DNA from: Corynebacterium suedekumii
Lineage (GTDB): Bacteria > Actinomycetota > Actinomycetes > Mycobacteriales > Mycobacteriaceae
Assembly: GCF_030252185.1 (NCBI RefSeq)
Contig: NZ_CP126970.1
Location: forward strand, 1,798,001 to 1,862,000
Direction: 5' to 3'
DNA: 64,000 nucleotides
Position numbers and translations under genes: made by a program. Below the pieces are notes generated by a model, which made no database searches, was not told the origin of the DNA, and saw nothing but the letters and a program-made list of their open reading frames with translations. Below are positions 26,253-35,512 of the stretch, piece after piece (position 1 is the stretch's first letter; each line of letters opens with the position of its first letter).

Positions 26253-27113
26253 ATGGCACCGAACATCACCCCCACCCCGGACAAGTCCCGCATGCTGCGC
26301 GGCCCGATTCTGCTGCGCACCGCGGGGGAACAGAGCTCCACCTACGACCAGCGACTGCTGGAACTGGGCTCCGACCATGACTGGCAGCACGCCGACCCGT
26401 GGCGGATCCTGCGCATCCAGGGGGAGTTCGTCTCCGGTTTCGACGCGTTGGCGCACATGCCCAAGGCGGTCACCGTGTTCGGCTCCGCCCGCATCCAGGA
26501 GGGGCACCCGTGGTACGCCGTGGGCTGTGAGCTCGGCGAGAAGCTCGTCGCCGCCGACTACGCCGTCATCACCGGCGGTGGTCCGGGGCTCATGGAGGCC
26601 CCGAACCGGGGCGCACACGAGGCAGGTGGTCTGTCCGTGGGCCTGGGCATCGAGCTGCCGCACGAGCAGCACCTCAATGACTGGGTCGACCTGGGGCTGA
26701 ACTTCCGGTACTTCTTCGCCCGCAAGACCATGTTCCTCAAATACTCGCAGGCCTTCATCTGCCTGCCGGGAGGCTTCGGCACCCTGGACGAGCTCTTCGA
26801 GGTGCTGTGCATGGTGCAGACGGGCAAGGTGACCAACTACCCGATCGTGCTCATCGGCACGGAGTTCTGGTCGGGCCTGATCCAGTGGCTGACGGACCGC
26901 CTGGCCGCCGAGGGCCTGATCTCCCCGGATGACCTGGACCTGTTCCTGGTCACCGACTCGGTGGACGAGGCCGTCAGCCACATCGTCGAGGCCCACAAGG
27001 TCATGACCGACGGCCGGCTGTCCCGCCACGCCCAGGACCAGCGCTACACCGAGGAGCGTTCCAGCCACGCGAAGGCGGAGGCGGAGCAGCGGGCGGCCGA
27101 CTCCTCTGAGTGA
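26253..27113 (+). CDS. LOG-family nucleotide phosphoribohydrolase (TIGR00730)
   Basis: 286 residues. GGGPGLMEAPNRGAHEAGG and PGGFGTLDELFEVL are the two LOG signatures, including the catalytic Arg/Glu. Family members cleave cytokinin riboside 5'-monophosphates to free base; many are misannotated as lysine decarboxylases. A longer N-terminal region (about 60 residues) matches the actinobacterial group. TAGGTT lies 8 bases before the ATG, suggesting a leaderless transcript. It heads the folP2-gpgS gene group. Confidence 0.9.
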   Translation: MAPNITPTPDKSRMLRGPILLRTAGEQSSTYDQRLLELGSDHDWQHADPWRILRIQGEFVSGFDALAHMPKAVTVFGSARIQEGHPWYAVGCELGEKLVAADYAVITGGGPGLMEAPNRGAHEAGGLSVGLGIELPHEQHLNDWVDLGLNFRYFFARKTMFLKYSQAFICLPGGFGTLDELFEVLCMVQTGKVTNYPIVLIGTEFWSGLIQWLTDRLAAEGLISPDDLDLFLVTDSVDEAVSHIVEAHKVMTDGRLSRHAQDQRYTEERSSHAKAEAEQRAADSSE

Positions 27114-27117
27114 CCCG

Positions 27118-27954
27118 ATGGACCCTGCACTGCCCGCCGTCATGGCGATCGTCAACCGCACCCCGGACTCCTTCTACGACCGTGGCGCCACCTTCGCCGA
27201 CGACGCCGCCCTGCTGCGTTGCGACGCCGTCGTGGACCAGGGAGCCGGCATCATCGACATCGGCGGGGTCAAGGCCGGTCCCGGCGACGACGTTTCCGTC
27301 GCCGAGGAGATCGACCGGGTCGTGCCGATCATCGCCGCCGTGAGCGCCCGGCATCCCGACACGGTCGTCTCGGTGGATACCTGGCGCGCCCCTGTGGCCG
27401 AGGCCGCCATCGCCGCGGGCGCCCGCCTCATCAACGACACCTGGGCGGGCCACGACCCCGGACTCGTCGAGGTCGCCGGCGCCCACCGGGTCGGCTACGT
27501 CTGCTCCCACACCGGCGGCGCCACCCCACGCACCCGCCCGCACCGGGTGCACTTCGACGACATCGTCGCCGACGTCATCGCCGAGACGACCCGCCTGGCC
27601 GAACGTGCCGTCGCCTGCGGCGTCCCGGAAGGGCAGGTCTACATCGACCCGACGCACGACTTCGGCAAGAACACCTTCCACGGGCTCGAGCTGCTGCGCC
27701 GCGTCGATGAGCTGGTGGCCACCGGCTGGCCGGTGCTCATGGCGTTGAGCAACAAGGACTTCGTCGGCGAGACCGTCGACCGCCCCGTGGGCCAGCGGCT
27801 GGCCGGGACCCTGGCGGCCACCGCCTGGGCCGCCTCCCGCGGGGTCGCCGCCTTCCGCGTCCACGAGGTCGCCGAGACCATGGATGTGCTCCGCATGACC
27901 GCCGCCATCGCGGGCCACGCCGCCCCGCTCAACACGATCCGGGGCCTGGTGTGA
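27118..27954 (+). CDS. folP2: Dihydropteroate synthase-like protein FolP2
   Basis: 278 residues, TIM-barrel DHPS family. The start MAIVNRTPDSFYDRGATF replaces the usual IVNVTPDSFSDGG, and VSVDTWRAPVAEAAIAAGARLINDTWAG is the pterin-site block. In M. tuberculosis the FolP2 paralogue beside gpgS lacks DHPS activity, so this protein may not make folate. The downstream gpgS GTG overlaps its stop (GTGTGA). No strong ribosome-binding site precedes the ATG 4 bases after the LOG stop. Confidence 0.88.
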   Translation: MDPALPAVMAIVNRTPDSFYDRGATFADDAALLRCDAVVDQGAGIIDIGGVKAGPGDDVSVAEEIDRVVPIIAAVSARHPDTVVSVDTWRAPVAEAAIAAGARLINDTWAGHDPGLVEVAGAHRVGYVCSHTGGATPRTRPHRVHFDDIVADVIAETTRLAERAVACGVPEGQVYIDPTHDFGKNTFHGLELLRRVDELVATGWPVLMALSNKDFVGETVDRPVGQRLAGTLAATAWAASRGVAAFRVHEVAETMDVLRMTAAIAGHAAPLNTIRGLV

Positions 27955-28673
27955 GGGTCTCCGTGGTCATCCCCGCCCTCGACGAGGCACCCACCGTCGG
28001 CGACGTCGTCCGGGCCGTTCTCGCCGACCAGCCGCACGAGGTGCTGGTCATCGACGCCGACTCCACCGACGACACCCCCGCCCGGGCCACCCGGGCCGGG
28101 GCGCGGGTGCTCAACTGGCGCGACATCCTCCCCGACATCCCGCCCCGCCCCGGCAAGGGGGAGTCGTTGTGGCGCGGGGTCGCCGCCGCCACGGGGGAGA
28201 TCGTCGCCTTCGTCGACGCCGACCTGATCTCCCCGCGACCCGGCATGGTCGCAGCATTGACCGCCCCCTTCCGGGACGCCGGTGTCCACCTGGTTAAGGC
28301 CGACTACCGTCGCGCCCTCGATGGCCAGCCGACCGGCGGTGGCCGGGTCACCGAACTCACCGCCCGACCGCTGCTGCGGCTGCGCCACCCGGAGCTCGCC
28401 CACATCCGGCAGCCCCTGGCCGGTGAGTACGCCATCCGGCGGGCCACCGCCCTGGACTGTGAGTTCGTCGCCGGCTACGGCGTGGAGGCGGGCCTGCTCG
28501 TCGACGTCGCCGCCCGCCACGGCGCGGCGGCCGTCACCCAGGTGGACCTGGGGGTCCGGCGTCACCGCAACCGCCCGCTGGCGGAGCTGGTGCCCATGGC
28601 GGACGTGGTGGCGGCGACGCTGCTGGACCGGGCGGGCGTCGAGAAGCGGCCTGCGCTGTCGGGTATTCTCTGA
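27951..28673 (+). CDS. gpgS: Glucosyl-3-phosphoglycerate synthase GpgS (GT81)
   Basis: 240 residues. The GT-A nucleotide-sugar domain starts VVIPALDEAPTVGDVV, and VDADLISP is the metal-binding DxD region; the acceptor region KADYRRAL and HRNRPLAEL follows. GpgS transfers glucose from NDP-glucose to 3-phosphoglycerate, the first step to glucosylglycerate or methylglucose lipopolysaccharide. It is clearly shorter than mycobacterial GpgS (about 320 residues), lacking much of the N-terminal extension. GTG overlaps the folP2 stop. Confidence 0.85.
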   Translation: MRVSVVIPALDEAPTVGDVVRAVLADQPHEVLVIDADSTDDTPARATRAGARVLNWRDILPDIPPRPGKGESLWRGVAAATGEIVAFVDADLISPRPGMVAALTAPFRDAGVHLVKADYRRALDGQPTGGGRVTELTARPLLRLRHPELAHIRQPLAGEYAIRRATALDCEFVAGYGVEAGLLVDVAARHGAAAVTQVDLGVRRHRNRPLAELVPMADVVAATLLDRAGVEKRPALSGIL

Positions 28674-28677
28674 CATC

Positions 28678-28974
28678 ATGCTCTCCTGGATCCTGCTCAT
28701 CCTCGTGCTCGCCGCCCTCGTGGCGGTGGGGACGTGGCTGTGGGGGACCGTGTTCGGGCGTGGTGAGGTCCTGCCACCCATCGGGGATCCCGCGACGGTG
28801 CGGGACGCGAACCGGCGGGCGGTGACCGACGGAGATCTCGGCGCGGTGACCTTCGAACTGGTACCCCGGGGGTACCGCCCGGAGCAGGTCGACGACGTCA
28901 TCGCGCACCTCGCGTGGCAGCTGGCGGAGGCCCGGCGGGAACTGTCCGGACGCCCGGGGGCGGAAAAGGACTAA
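28678..28974 (+). CDS. Small DivIVA-domain membrane protein
   Basis: 98 residues: one N-terminal membrane helix (residues 2-22) followed by a cytoplasmic segment GYRPEQVDDVIAHLAWQLAEAR, the repeat seen in the actinobacterial DivIVA-like family. Position corresponds to Rv1209 next to gpgS. It may link to cell-pole growth, but this is only from the domain. TATTCT lies 8 bases before the ATG. Confidence 0.7.
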   Translation: MLSWILLILVLAALVAVGTWLWGTVFGRGEVLPPIGDPATVRDANRRAVTDGDLGAVTFELVPRGYRPEQVDDVIAHLAWQLAEARRELSGRPGAEKD

Positions 28975-28977
28975 ACT
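28972..28977 (+). promoter_or_regulatory. -10 hexamer TAAACT for the DUF3117 gene
   Basis: TAAACT overlaps the stop of the DivIVA-like gene and lies 40 bases before the DUF3117 ATG, with AAAGGAG as ribosome-binding site between. This gives the small gene its own transcript. Confidence 0.5.
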
Positions 28978-29017
28978 GGTCGGGGTAAGCGATCCGAGTA
29001 AAAGGAGACAACTCAAC

Positions 29018-29185
29018 ATGGCAGCAATGAAGCCGCGCACCGGTAACGGTCCCATGGAAGCGGTCGAGGAGAGCCGGAAGATCGTCATGCGGATCCCCTC
29101 CGACGGTGGCGGACGCCTCGTCGTCGAGATGAGCAAGGAAGAGGCCGCCGAACTGGGTGCCCTGCTGACCGCCGCCTCAGAATAG
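29018..29185 (+). CDS. DUF3117 small conserved protein
   Basis: 55 residues, starting MAAMKPRTGNGPMEAVEE and ending in the EEAAELGALLTAA helix. The sequence is near-invariant in actinobacteria (Rv1211 type), always beside glg genes and gpgS in this group. The AAAGGAG ribosome-binding site lies 10 bases upstream. A role has not been established to my knowledge. Too short for the usual length cut-offs, but strongly supported by conservation. Confidence 0.9.
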   Translation: MAAMKPRTGNGPMEAVEESRKIVMRIPSDGGGRLVVEMSKEEAAELGALLTAASE

Positions 29186-29218
29186 GTCGCGCATCGGCGC
29201 GGCGGGTACGCTGTTGCC

Positions 29219-30109
29219 ATGCTCTCCGACATCATCGACGTGCTCGCCGATCCCGTCGACGGCAGCCCGCTGTCCGGCGCGGATGACTTCACCCGCCTCG
29301 TCTCCGAGTCCGGCCATTCCTACGACGTCGCCCGCCAGGGGTATGTGACGCTGGCGGACGGTTCCGGCCTGAACCACCACGGCGACAGCATGGCGATGGT
29401 GCTCGCCCGGGAGACGTTCCTCTCCGGTGGCCATTTCGCGCCCTTCGTCGAGGCGGTCACCGCCGGGGTGCATGAGGCCCTCGAGGACAACGACGTCCCG
29501 CTGCAGGCCCGCCCCGTCATCCTCGAGGTCGGCGCCGGCACCGGCTACTACCTCTCCCACACGCTTGACGACGTCGCCGACTCCCGCGGCGTCGGCCTCG
29601 ACGTCTCCGTCCACGCCGCGAAGCATCTGGCGAAGTGTCATCCCCGGGTCGGTTCCGTCGTCGCCGACGTGTGGGAGCGGCTGCCCCTGCGTGACGGGTC
29701 GGTCGACGCGATCACCGTCGTCTTCGCCCCGCGCAATGCCGCTGAATTCCACCGTGTCCTCACCCCCGGCGGTCAGGTCATCGTCCTCACCGCTGAGCAG
29801 GGCCACCTCGACGAACTGCGGGAACCGCTGGGCATTCTCGGGGTGCAGGAGGCCAAGGTCGAGCGGATGATGGAGAAGTTCGACGGCCTCTTCGACCTGG
29901 TGGACGCGGATTTGGTCGAGTTCCCCATGACCCTGGACCGGGACTCCATCGCCGCCCAGATCGGGATGAGCCCCTCGGCGCGGCACATCGGCCCCGAGGA
30001 GCTGGCCTCCCGTCTGGCGGCGCTGCCGCCGACCATGACGGTGACGGCCCGCGCCCGACTCACTCGTCTGGCGAAGGTTCCCCGTAGTCCGGAAGATTCC
30101 CCGAGCTGA
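29219..30109 (+). CDS. RlmA-like 23S rRNA guanine-N1 methyltransferase
   Basis: 296 residues. The SAM motif ILEVGAGTGYYL is near residues 100-111; the family block ARETFLSGGHFAPF precedes it and the NAAEFHRVLTPGG motif IV follows. RlmA enzymes methylate G745/G748 in helix 35. The N-terminal zinc-finger Cys residues of E. coli RlmA are absent (DVLADPVDGSPL instead of CPLC), so RNA recognition must differ. TACGCT lies 6 bases before the ATG. The 3' end overlaps the convergent GH32-like gene by 50 bases. Confidence 0.85.
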   Translation: MLSDIIDVLADPVDGSPLSGADDFTRLVSESGHSYDVARQGYVTLADGSGLNHHGDSMAMVLARETFLSGGHFAPFVEAVTAGVHEALEDNDVPLQARPVILEVGAGTGYYLSHTLDDVADSRGVGLDVSVHAAKHLAKCHPRVGSVVADVWERLPLRDGSVDAITVVFAPRNAAEFHRVLTPGGQVIVLTAEQGHLDELREPLGILGVQEAKVERMMEKFDGLFDLVDADLVEFPMTLDRDSIAAQIGMSPSARHIGPEELASRLAALPPTMTVTARARLTRLAKVPRSPEDSPS

Positions 30110-31520
30110 CCGGCGCCCGGTCCCAGGCACGGAGAATCTCCGCGTCGCCGGTGGTGGTCACGCTGATCCCGGAGCACCCACCGTCGATGTAGACGCGGCT
30201 GGCCATGGCGACCGCGCCACCGTCGGCGAAGATCTCCACGGTGGATCCGTCGACGAAGATCGACAGGGAATCGGTGTCACCCTCCGCCAGGTCCGCCACG
30301 GCCTCGGCGTCCCCGGCGTGGTGCGGATTCATCGACCGGTCGATGCGCAGCTGGTCCCCGGAGTGGGTGATGCGGGCGGCGGTGGCGCCGGCGGCGTCGA
30401 CAACCTCGGCGACGAGTTCGGAGCCCGCCGGGACCTCGCACAGCCCGGTCCAGGAACGCGCGGCGTGGGTCCGGGTGATCGCCTCCGGCAGGCCGGCGGG
30501 CGGGGTCTGGAACAGCACGCCGCCTTGCAGCGTGATCACGCGGGGCAGGGAGATGACGTTGGCCCAGCCCTCCTGAGCCAGAGACAGGTGGCGGTCATCG
30601 ACGTCCTTGCGGCCCACGCCGTTGAGCAGACCGAACAGCACCGACCGGTGGTACCGCTCCTCCGCCGGCACGGTGTCGGCGGTGACGTTGGTGTTGCGCG
30701 GCCGGGTGAAGTCGTGGCCGTGGTCCACGTGGGTGAAACTGGTGCGGACCTCGAACTCGGCCCCGGTGAGCGTACCCACCAGGTAACCGGAGATGTCCAG
30801 GCCGTCCTGCTCGATGGTGACCATGAGAACGTCGTAGATCTCGCCGTCCACCTCGTCGCGCAGGCGCAGGATACGGGGGCCGACGAGGACCGAACCGGCG
30901 TCGAATCCCGGCTCACCGGTGAAGGTCATCGGGCCGACCAGTTCCCAGGTGATCCCGTCCGGGCTGGTGAGCACCACCGGGGTGGGATCACCGCTGCGGC
31001 CGGTGACCGCGAGCATGAGCCAGCCGTCGTGACCGGCCTCGCGGTTATCCTCCGACTCCCAGTCCGGGACGACGCAGGGGGAGCGGAAGCGGATGTGGCC
31101 CTCGAGGTCACCGACGACGTCGCCGATGCGACGCACCCGGGTGTCCACCGCGAACTCGTCGTCGGAGACGGGGCACAGGTCCTCCAGCTCCGACAGCTTC
31201 GCCAGCTGGATGGAGGTGCCCGCCGCGGTGACGGAGGTGAAGTAGAGATCGGCGCCGAGCCCGTCGGCGGAGGCGACGACCGCACCCGCCCGCAGGCCGG
31301 TCTCCCCACCGACCGGGGCGATCGCGTCATCGCAGACCTCCCAGTCGAAGGGACCGTCCTCGGAGACGACGTGCGCCCACCGGGCCGGGGAGTCCGGGGT
31401 CGGGCGGTACTGGTGGAACAGGTGCCACGTGTCGCCGTCGAGCAGGACGCCGGCGGGCGCGTCTAGGATGCCCGACTCTGCGGTGACGTGGAGTTCGGGC
31501 CGGTGGGAGCTGTAGCTCAC
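30060..31520 (-). CDS. Degenerate GH32-family (fructosidase-like) protein
   Basis: 486 residues. The five-bladed propeller and C-terminal sandwich are recognisable (FHQYRP, SDGITWEL, STVEIFADGG). The nucleophile block keeps Asp20 (ILDAPAG for the usual NDPNG), but the RDP motif reads RSP (FRSPCVV), losing the transition-state Asp, and the EC motif reads EPGFDAG. Activity on sucrose or fructans is therefore doubtful. It lies downstream of glgA on the same strand and might use another glycan. Cytoplasmic, no signal peptide. Confidence 0.75.
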   Translation of the reverse strand: MSYSSHRPELHVTAESGILDAPAGVLLDGDTWHLFHQYRPTPDSPARWAHVVSEDGPFDWEVCDDAIAPVGGETGLRAGAVVASADGLGADLYFTSVTAAGTSIQLAKLSELEDLCPVSDDEFAVDTRVRRIGDVVGDLEGHIRFRSPCVVPDWESEDNREAGHDGWLMLAVTGRSGDPTPVVLTSPDGITWELVGPMTFTGEPGFDAGSVLVGPRILRLRDEVDGEIYDVLMVTIEQDGLDISGYLVGTLTGAEFEVRTSFTHVDHGHDFTRPRNTNVTADTVPAEERYHRSVLFGLLNGVGRKDVDDRHLSLAQEGWANVISLPRVITLQGGVLFQTPPAGLPEAITRTHAARSWTGLCEVPAGSELVAEVVDAAGATAARITHSGDQLRIDRSMNPHHAGDAEAVADLAEGDTDSLSIFVDGSTVEIFADGGAVAMASRVYIDGGCSGISVTTTGDAEILRAWDRAPVSSGNLPDYGEPSPDE

Positions 31521-31555
31521 TGGGTGTTTCCTCCTGGTGGGGTCTGTGGGCGGGA

Positions 31556-32728
31556 TCAGAGCAGTGACTTGTACACGTCGACGGTCTGCTGGGCGATGGT
31601 CTCCCAGGAGAAGTCGTCGACGGCGCGCTGGCGGCCGGCCTCACCGAAGGTGCGGGCACGGTCCTGGTCACCGACCATGGCGTTGACCGCGGCGGCGAGG
31701 TCGCGCTCGAAGGCCTCGGCGTCATTCTCGTCGTAGTGGACCAGGGTGCCGGTCTCCCCGTCGACGACGACCTCGGGGATGCCGCCGACATCGGAGGCGA
31801 CGACGGCGGTGCCGCACGCCATGGCCTCGAGGTTGACGATGCCCAGCGGCTCGTAGATCGACGGGCACACGAAGGTGTCCGCGGCGGTGAGGATCTCCTG
31901 GATCCGTTCCTTCTCCAGCATGTCCTGCACCCAGAAAATGCCGTCACGCTGCGACTGCAGTTCCTCGACCAGGGCGGTGGTCCGCGCGGCGATCTCCGGG
32001 GTGTCCGGGGCGCCGGCACACAGCACCAGCTGCACGCCCTCATCGAAGTGGGCGGCGGCCTTGACCAGGTGCTCCACCCCCTTCTGGCGGGTGATGCGGC
32101 CGACGAAGGCGACGATGGGGCGGTCCGGATCGACACCGAGCTCGGTGAGGACCGAGTTCTCGGCGTCACCGAAGGTGGGACGCGGCTGCCACAGCTGCGT
32201 GTCGATGCCGTTGAGCACCACGTGCACCTTCTCCGGCGCGATGCGGGGGTACGCCTCGAGGATGGAGTCCTTCATCCGGGCGGACACGGCGATGACGGCG
32301 TCGGCGTACTCCATGGCGTTGCGCTCCGACCAGGAGGAGACGTCATAGCCGCCACCGAGCTGCTCCCGCTTCCACGGGCGGTGCGGCTCCAGCGAATGGG
32401 CGGTGGCCACGTGTGGGATCTCGTGCAGCAGGCCGGCGAGGTGGCCGCCGAGACCCGCGTACCAGGTGTGTGAGTGGACGACCTCGACGTTGTCGGCGGC
32501 CTGCGCCATCCGCAGCCCGGTGGACAGCGTCCTGATGGCCGGGTTGGCGTCCTCCAGGGCCGGGTCGACCCCGTGGACGAACACCCCGGGCATGTCGCGG
32601 GGGGCGCCCATACAGTGGACGTCCACCTCCACGATGTCGCGCATGAACCGGGTCAGCTCCGTGACGTGGACGCCCGCGCCGCCGTAGACCTCCGGCGGAT
32701 ACTCTCTGGTCATCATTCCGACTCTCAT
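31556..32728 (-). CDS. glgA: Glycogen synthase / alpha-maltose-1-phosphate synthase (GlgA/GlgM, GT4)
   Basis: 390 residues. MRVGMMTREYPPEVYGGAGVHVTEL starts the GT-B fold; FVGRITRQKGVEHL and the EPLGIVNLEAMACGTAVVAS donor-site block (E-x7-E) follow. It is of the actinobacterial GT4 type: in C. glutamicum called GlgA, while the mycobacterial orthologue is an ADP-glucose-using maltose-1-phosphate synthase, so the precise product is open. The ATG at 32728 has GGAGG close by and TACGCT 8 bases upstream. Divergent from glgC, its ADP-glucose supplier. Confidence 0.9.
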   Translation of the reverse strand: MRVGMMTREYPPEVYGGAGVHVTELTRFMRDIVEVDVHCMGAPRDMPGVFVHGVDPALEDANPAIRTLSTGLRMAQAADNVEVVHSHTWYAGLGGHLAGLLHEIPHVATAHSLEPHRPWKREQLGGGYDVSSWSERNAMEYADAVIAVSARMKDSILEAYPRIAPEKVHVVLNGIDTQLWQPRPTFGDAENSVLTELGVDPDRPIVAFVGRITRQKGVEHLVKAAAHFDEGVQLVLCAGAPDTPEIAARTTALVEELQSQRDGIFWVQDMLEKERIQEILTAADTFVCPSIYEPLGIVNLEAMACGTAVVASDVGGIPEVVVDGETGTLVHYDENDAEAFERDLAAAVNAMVGDQDRARTFGEAGRQRAVDDFSWETIAQQTVDVYKSLL

Positions 32729-32848
32729 GCCCTCCGAGCGTAGCCACCGCCGCGCCCGCCTGCAGGGGGTGCCGGGGGTAGTGGGGCAGCGTGGGTGGAA
32801 TGGGGGCTTCCCCGGCAAAAGTTCCCGAACACACATAGATTGGAAATT

Positions 32849-34066
32849 GTGAAGACTCAGCCGAATGTTCTAGCCATCGTTCTCGCCGGCGGCGAGGGTA
32901 AGCGACTGTTCCCGCTCACCGAGGACCGGGCCAAGCCCGCCGTCCCGTTCGGCGGCACGTACCGTCTCATCGACTTCGTGCTGTCCAACCTGGTCAACGC
33001 GGGTTACCTCAAGATCGCCGTCCTGACCCAGTACAAGTCGCACTCTCTCGACCGGCACATCTCGATGTCCTGGTCGCTGCACGGTCCGACCAGCCAGTAC
33101 ATCGCGTCGGTGCCGGCGCAGCAGCGTCGCGGCAAGCGCTGGTTCACCGGTTCCGCGGACGCGATCGTGCAGTCGCTCAACCTCATCTACGACGAGAGCC
33201 CCGACTACGTCATCGTCTTCGGTGCGGACCACGTCTACCGGATGGACCCGTCCCAGATGGTCGAGGAGCACATCGCCTCGGGCAAGTCCTGCTCGGTCGC
33301 CGGCATCCGGGTGCCGCGCGCGGAGGCCACCGCCTTCGGCTGCATCCAGTCCGACGATGAGGGCAACATCACCGAGTTCCTGGAGAAGCCGGCCGATCCG
33401 CCGAGCACCCCGGACGACCCGGATGTCACCTACGCGTCCATGGGCAACTACGTGTTCACCACCGACGCGCTCATCCAGGCGCTGCTGGAGGACGAGAAGA
33501 ACGAGGACTCCGACCATGACATGGGCGGCGACATCATCCCGCACTTCGTGAACAAGAACGACGCCCACGTCTACGACTTCAGCTCCAACGAGGTCCCCGG
33601 TTCCACCGAGCGCGACCAGGGCTACTGGCGTGACGTCGGCACCATCGACGCCTTCTACGAGGCGCACATGGACCTCATCTCGGTGCACCCGGTGTTCAAC
33701 CTGTACAACCGCCTGTGGCCGATCCACTCCACCGATGACTCGAACTTCCCGCCGGCGAAGTTCACCCAGGAAGGTATCGCCCAGTCCTCCATCGTCGCCC
33801 CGGGGTCGATCATCTCCGGCGGCACGGTGCGCAACTCGGTCCTCGCCGGTGACGTCCACGTCGCCGAGGGTGCGACGGTCGAGGGGTCGGTGCTCATGCC
33901 GGGCGTGCGCATCGGCAAGGGTGCGGTGGTCCGCCACGCGATCCTGGACAAGAACGTCTACGTCCGTGAGGGTGAGATCATCGGCGTCGACCGTGGCCGC
34001 GATGAGGCGCGGTTCAAGATCTCCGCCGGCGGCGTTGTCGCGGTGGGCAAGAACGAGGTCGTCTAA
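32849..34066 (+). CDS. glgC: Glucose-1-phosphate adenylyltransferase GlgC
   Basis: 405 residues. [26 protein letters not shown] is the nucleotide site; [27 protein letters not shown] and the C-terminal left-handed helix complete the enzyme. It makes ADP-glucose for GlgA. The GTG at 32849 matches the C. glutamicum start; GGAAA lies just upstream. glgC and glgA share a 120-base divergent promoter region (32729-32848). Confidence 0.95.
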   Translation: MKTQPNVLAIVLAGGEGKRLFPLTEDRAKPAVPFGGTYRLIDFVLSNLVNAGYLKIAVLTQYKSHSLDRHISMSWSLHGPTSQYIASVPAQQRRGKRWFTGSADAIVQSLNLIYDESPDYVIVFGADHVYRMDPSQMVEEHIASGKSCSVAGIRVPRAEATAFGCIQSDDEGNITEFLEKPADPPSTPDDPDVTYASMGNYVFTTDALIQALLEDEKNEDSDHDMGGDIIPHFVNKNDAHVYDFSSNEVPGSTERDQGYWRDVGTIDAFYEAHMDLISVHPVFNLYNRLWPIHSTDDSNFPPAKFTQEGIAQSSIVAPGSIISGGTVRNSVLAGDVHVAEGATVEGSVLMPGVRIGKGAVVRHAILDKNVYVREGEIIGVDRGRDEARFKISAGGVVAVGKNEVV

Positions 34067-34077
34067 ACCTCAGACCG

Positions 34078-34119
34078 ACGGGCCACGGGCAGTCAGCGGA
34101 AAGGCTGCTCGTGGCCCGT
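34078..34119. terminator. Bidirectional terminator between glgC and the PP2C-like gene
   Basis: Inverted repeat ACGGGCCACGGGCAG (34078-34092) and CTGCTCGTGGCCCGT (34105-34119) with a 12-base loop. It begins 11 bases after the glgC stop. Its loop contains the end of the convergent gene, including the stop codon at 34093. Confidence 0.8.
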
Positions 34120-34878
34120 TGGCATGTCCGTGCGGAGCCGGCCCCAGGCCAGGCTGCGGTCGTCACTCACCGAGAGACGCGGGAACGTGCTCGCCTCCGG
34201 GTCGGACGCCTCCAACGTCTCCAGCTCCCCCAGGAGCTTGTCGACGCCGCCTCCTTCCGCCACCTCCAGCAGTCCCCGCCAGGTGAGCAGACCGAAGGTG
34301 TCGACGGCCGCGCTCATCCCGTCGGAGCACACCGCCACCCGGGTGACCTTCCGTCGGGGATAGCGCACGGTGTGGAGGTGGGCGACGATCTCGGCCGGGT
34401 CGGTCCAGTCGGAGACGACCCACCGGCCGTCGGCGGTGTTGCGGGCCGCCCGTTCCCGACGCTGCAGGTCGGAGATGTCGCGGCGCCGGGACTGCTCGAG
34501 CAGCCAGCTCTCCCGGGTGGTGAATGCTTCGTCGGTGATGACGTCGATGCCGGTGATCGTCTCCACGATGACGGGACTGTCGGCGATCACCGCCACCGCC
34601 ACCGTGGCAGCGTTCCAGCAGACGACCGACAGGGTTGAGGTCACGCCATGGGTGCCGCACTCCCGTTGCGCACGGGTCAGAGCGTGGTGCACGTCGGTGA
34701 GGAGGGTGCCGGGGGTGGGGGAGAGGGCGTCGACAAGCGAGGCGACGAAGTCGCTGGTGCGCGGCGCCAGCGCGGGATCGAGCGGGGTGGCGCCGTCGGC
34801 GACGACGAGATGGCGGGGACCAGCGTGGACGGCGTCCTGCGAGCGGGGTTTCGCCGACCAGCTCCACGCCCGCGACAT
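34093..34878 (-). CDS. PP2C-like protein phosphatase domain protein
   Basis: 261 residues. VVADGATPL, VAVCSDGMSAA and SVSDDRSLAW match the Asp-containing metal-binding motifs of PP2C phosphatases, spaced as in that fold, although overall similarity is weak. It is coded directly after the O-methyltransferase (ATG one base after that stop). Role unknown; a Ser/Thr phosphatase is an inference. Confidence 0.6.
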   Translation of the reverse strand: MSRAWSWSAKPRSQDAVHAGPRHLVVADGATPLDPALAPRTSDFVASLVDALSPTPGTLLTDVHHALTRAQRECGTHGVTSTLSVVCWNAATVAVAVIADSPVIVETITGIDVITDEAFTTRESWLLEQSRRRDISDLQRRERAARNTADGRWVVSDWTDPAEIVAHLHTVRYPRRKVTRVAVCSDGMSAAVDTFGLLTWRGLLEVAEGGGVDKLLGELETLEASDPEASTFPRLSVSDDRSLAWGRLRTDMPTGHEQPFR

Positions 34879-34879
34879 G

Positions 34880-35512
34880 TCAGGCGCGGGTGATGAGGGT
34901 GAGACCGGCACCCAGCGGCAGGCGGGTGACCAGCGCCCCCTCCAGGCTGCGGGCCAGCTCGTCGGCCTCCCGCGCGGCGGCGGTGTCACGGTCCCTGCGG
35001 GACTCGTCGGCGAGGGTCCCGTCGAGCAGCGCGTCAGCGAGGACGAGGGTACCGCCCTGAGTGAGCAGCGGCCAGGCGGTCGTGATGACGGTGGGCAGTT
35101 CCACCGGCGGGACCTCGACGTAGATCACCTGGTAGGCACCGTTGGCCAGCCGGCCCATGACGTCGAGCGGGCGCGACGGCAGGAAACGTGCGCGGGAGGG
35201 GGCGAACCCGGCGTCGCGGAAGGTGGCCCGGGCCTGCGTCTGGTGCTCGGCCTCCGGGTCGATGCACGTGAGGGTGCCGGTGTCCCCGAGGCCGCGGAGG
35301 AGGTAGAGACCGACGACGCCCGCGGCGGGGGTGACGGCGACCGCCCCCGTGGAGCGGTCATTCGCCGAGGCGGCGGCCAGGGTGGTCAGCAGCTGGCCCG
35401 TCATCTCGTCGGGCACCCGCAGGCCGAACTCCTCGGCGTCCCGCCGCGCCGTGGCCAGGGCCTCCGACACGTCAGAGGTGGATTCGATGTAGGTACGCAG
35501 TGCATCAGTCAC
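34880..35512 (-). CDS. SAM-dependent O-methyltransferase (Rv1220c type)
   Basis: 210 residues. The class I methyltransferase core includes VTPAAGVVGLYLLRGL (SAM loop), CIDPEAEHQTQARATFRDAGF, and VEVPPVELPTVI followed by LVLADALLDG. The family is catechol O-methyltransferase-like; the substrate is unknown. TAGACT ends 7 bases before the GTG at 35512 (leaderless layout). The gene always lies divergent from sigE in mycobacteria and corynebacteria, as here. Confidence 0.85.
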   Translation of the reverse strand: MTDALRTYIESTSDVSEALATARRDAEEFGLRVPDEMTGQLLTTLAAASANDRSTGAVAVTPAAGVVGLYLLRGLGDTGTLTCIDPEAEHQTQARATFRDAGFAPSRARFLPSRPLDVMGRLANGAYQVIYVEVPPVELPTVITTAWPLLTQGGTLVLADALLDGTLADESRRDRDTAAAREADELARSLEGALVTRLPLGAGLTLITRA

